A stretch of 64,000 nt of DNA, taken from contig OZ241383.1 in assembly GCA_965200775.1 (NCBI GenBank), positions 2,666,001-2,730,000 of the forward strand. Reading direction: 5' to 3'. Positions within the stretch are counted from its first letter, which is position 1, and each line of letters opens with the position of its first letter. The stretch is from Poriferisocius sp965200775 (lineage in GTDB: Bacteria; Actinomycetota; Acidimicrobiia; Acidimicrobiales; Bin134). Of the stretch, positions 62,354 through 64,000 are shown piece after piece. Below the pieces are notes generated by a model. It had not been told where the DNA came from and did no database searches. It worked only from the letters and a program-made list of their open reading frames with translations. The position numbers and the translations under genes are program-made.

Positions 62354-63763
62354 TCAGGCATTCTTGATCCTCTGGATCAGTTCGGTGATCTGGTTGAGGG
62401 TCTCCGGCTGCTCGGTCATCTGCTGGGTGGTCTTCTTCACGGCGTGGATCGCCGTGGTGTGGTCCCGCCCTCCGAAGATTCTCGCGATGTCCGGGTAGCT
62501 AAGGTCGGTCAGCTCCCGGAACACGTACATCGAGACCTGGCGAGCCTTTACGAGGGGCCGTTGTCTCCTGGGCCCGATGATCTGCTCGATCGGTAGGCCA
62601 AACAGCTCGGCTGTGGCCTCAAGGATGATTTCAGGGGTAATGGGCTGTAGCTCGCGTCGGGCGGTGATATCTCGCAATACATACTGAGCTAATTCAAGAT
62701 CAAGATGCTTCTCCGTAAAGCTGGCATATGCTGTAATACGGGTGAGGGCTCCTTCGAGTTCGCGTATATTGTCCTTGATATTGCTGGCAATAAAGAGAAG
62801 AACCTCGTCATTGATGGGAGTACTAGCTTGCTCAGTTTTCTTCCGAAGAATTGCCATTCTTGTTTCAAGGTCTGGTGGCTGAATATCGGTAAGCAATCCC
62901 ATCTTGAAACGGCTGGTCATTCGCTCTTCCAACGTAGGTATCGCATCTGGTGGGCGGTCGCTGGTAAGGACGATCTGTTTCTTGATTTCGTGCAAAGAAT
63001 TGAAGGTATGGAAAAACTCCTCTTGCAGACCTTCCTTGCCTTCGAGAAGCTGAATGTCATCCACAAGCAGGACATCAACCTCCCGGTAAGTCCTCTTGAA
63101 CTCACTTCGAGTGTTGGTCCGAACCGCGTCCACAAACTGATTCAGGAACGTTTCCGTTGACACATACTGAATTCGCTTGATCGGGTGGTCCGGGTCGCTG
63201 ATGTAATGAGTGTTGACGTAATGTCCAATAGCATGAAGAAGATGGGTCTTGCCCAGGCCAGCGTGTCCGTATATGAAGAGCGGATTATACGATTCACCAG
63301 GGGTTTCAGCTACCGACAACGCAGCTGCAAGAGCAAATCGGTTGGATGGGCCGGTGACGAACTTGTCAAAGACGTAGTTGGGATGCAGCGCGGTTGCTGT
63401 TCGATTACTCGGAATCGATTTGTCCACTTCAGGAGCAAAGAGCGGGGCAGACACAGCGGCAGTTGACTCCTCTCCGTTTAGGCGCTCATCATCCGTAGAC
63501 ATTTGAGTGTCGATGCTCTGGTCGACGCTGATCCTTACCGTGATGTGGGAAGCGTTTGAGTTGCTCAGTGCTTTCTGAAGCACACCAAGGTACTTACCCT
63601 CTAGCCGATCCTTGATTATGGTGTTCGGCACGGTGAGTCCCAGCTCGTACTCTGTGAGAGAAGTTGGTTTTGCGGGGCAGAAGGTAGATTGCCATACCGC
63701 ATCGGGAACCTGAGCCCGAATGCTGTCGGCACATGAAGACCAGAGCAATGTTGCTGGTACCAT
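62354..63763 (-). CDS. dnaA: Chromosomal replication initiator DnaA
   Basis: About 469 residues. AAA+ domain with Walker A GHAGLGKTHLLHAIG, Walker B VDVLLVDDIQLLEGKEG, and domain IV with the DnaA-box-binding HTH, including IFGGRDHTTAIHAVKK. ATG at 63763 (MVPATLLWSSCADSIRAQVP) with GGAGTGG upstream is preferred; the frame is open to 63850. The N-terminal and AAA+ parts are clearly AT-richer than domain IV and the flanking genes (see findings). Confidence 0.95.
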   Translation of the reverse strand: MVPATLLWSSCADSIRAQVPDAVWQSTFCPAKPTSLTEYELGLTVPNTIIKDRLEGKYLGVLQKALSNSNASHITVRISVDQSIDTQMSTDDERLNGEESTAAVSAPLFAPEVDKSIPSNRTATALHPNYVFDKFVTGPSNRFALAAALSVAETPGESYNPLFIYGHAGLGKTHLLHAIGHYVNTHYISDPDHPIKRIQYVSTETFLNQFVDAVRTNTRSEFKRTYREVDVLLVDDIQLLEGKEGLQEEFFHTFNSLHEIKKQIVLTSDRPPDAIPTLEERMTSRFKMGLLTDIQPPDLETRMAILRKKTEQASTPINDEVLLFIASNIKDNIRELEGALTRITAYASFTEKHLDLELAQYVLRDITARRELQPITPEIILEATAELFGLPIEQIIGPRRQRPLVKARQVSMYVFRELTDLSYPDIARIFGGRDHTTAIHAVKKTTQQMTEQPETLNQITELIQRIKNA

Positions 63764-64000
63764 TTGATAGCCACTCCAGTAGTTTTCACTGAGAGTATCC
63801 ACAAGTGTGCAAAACCTGTGGATAATTGCAACCTTTTGTATTTGTTCCACTCAAGTTGGCACCAGCTCGACCGGAGCACAGGACTGTAGCACCATGATTC
63901 AGGTGGCGTTCAAGTGAGTCGGAGAAATTTTCCCGTCAGTGGAGCATGTGGACAATGTTGTTGATATCGTTCACGTGGCTTCTGTGGCAGATGATCCTTC
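63764..64000. other. oriC: Start of the origin region upstream of dnaA
   Basis: AT-rich sequence with DnaA boxes. TGTGGATAA at 63817-63825 is a perfect consensus box (minus strand), GTATCCACA at 63795-63803 and TGTGGACAA at 63947-63955 differ by one base each. No gene is evident. The origin probably continues past the right edge. Confidence 0.65.

Overview
The window is about 64 kb of GC-rich chromosome, plainly from an actinobacterium and most likely from the class Acidimicrobiia or a close relative. Lineage evidence is the origin-proximal set dnaA-dnaN-recF-DUF721-gyrB-gyrA-DUF3566-tRNA-Ile on the minus strand, a crgA-trpG-pknB-PP2C-tRNA-Leu block, a PASTA kinase, and abundant acyl-CoA, LLM-flavin and MpaB-type enzymes. 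The class-level placement is inference. Coding density is high, with many ATGA or GTGA stop/start overlaps.

Layout. 1-8.5 kb holds mixed metabolism (acyl-CoA dehydrogenase, MpaB-like oxygenase, M23 peptidase, Zn-alcohol dehydrogenase, malate/lactate-type dehydrogenase, DoxX). 8.6-13 kb holds crgA, a trpG/pabA amidotransferase, a PASTA Ser/Thr kinase with its PP2C phosphatase, and tRNA-Leu(CAG). 13-42.6 kb is a catabolic island. It starts with a cupin-XRE regulator and a GlnT/GmaS-type ligase facing the complete N-methylglutamate pathway for methylamine (mgsABC, mgdABCD). That pathway runs by overlapping genes into an adenosine-deaminase-family enzyme, an M20 hydrolase and a BMP-type (nucleoside or purine) ABC importer. 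A three-subunit molybdenum hydroxylase follows, then a LysR regulator and a second operon with a 2-oxoglutarate/Fe(II)-type oxygenase, cyclase-fold hydrolase, VOC protein, cyclic-imidase/PuuE-like deacetylase, two SDRs, amidase and MBL hydrolase. Read together, the island looks built to import an N-methylated nitrogen heterocycle (methylated purine or nucleoside is the best guess), open it and assimilate the released methylamine.

42.6-46.3 kb (minus strand) is an operon of larB, larC, an MBL-fold hydrolase, a CMD/AhpD-like protein without redox cysteines, and a second CMD/AhpD-like protein. In the latter the second cysteine of the CxxC motif is an in-frame TGA, followed by a 12-bp stem-loop with an AGGU loop. 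This looks like a bacterial selenoprotein with its SECIS element and is the most striking observation in the window.

46.3-53.7 kb holds pheA, an LLM-flavin enzyme under an apparent palindromic operator, TetR, MaoC, SDR, a CaiB-type CoA-transferase, an inositol-phosphatase-family protein, a saccharopine-dehydrogenase-like protein and a tiny DLW-39-like ORF. 53.8-64 kb is the replication block, ending in the start of an origin region with DnaA boxes. The 5' two thirds of dnaA is clearly lower in GC than everything around it.
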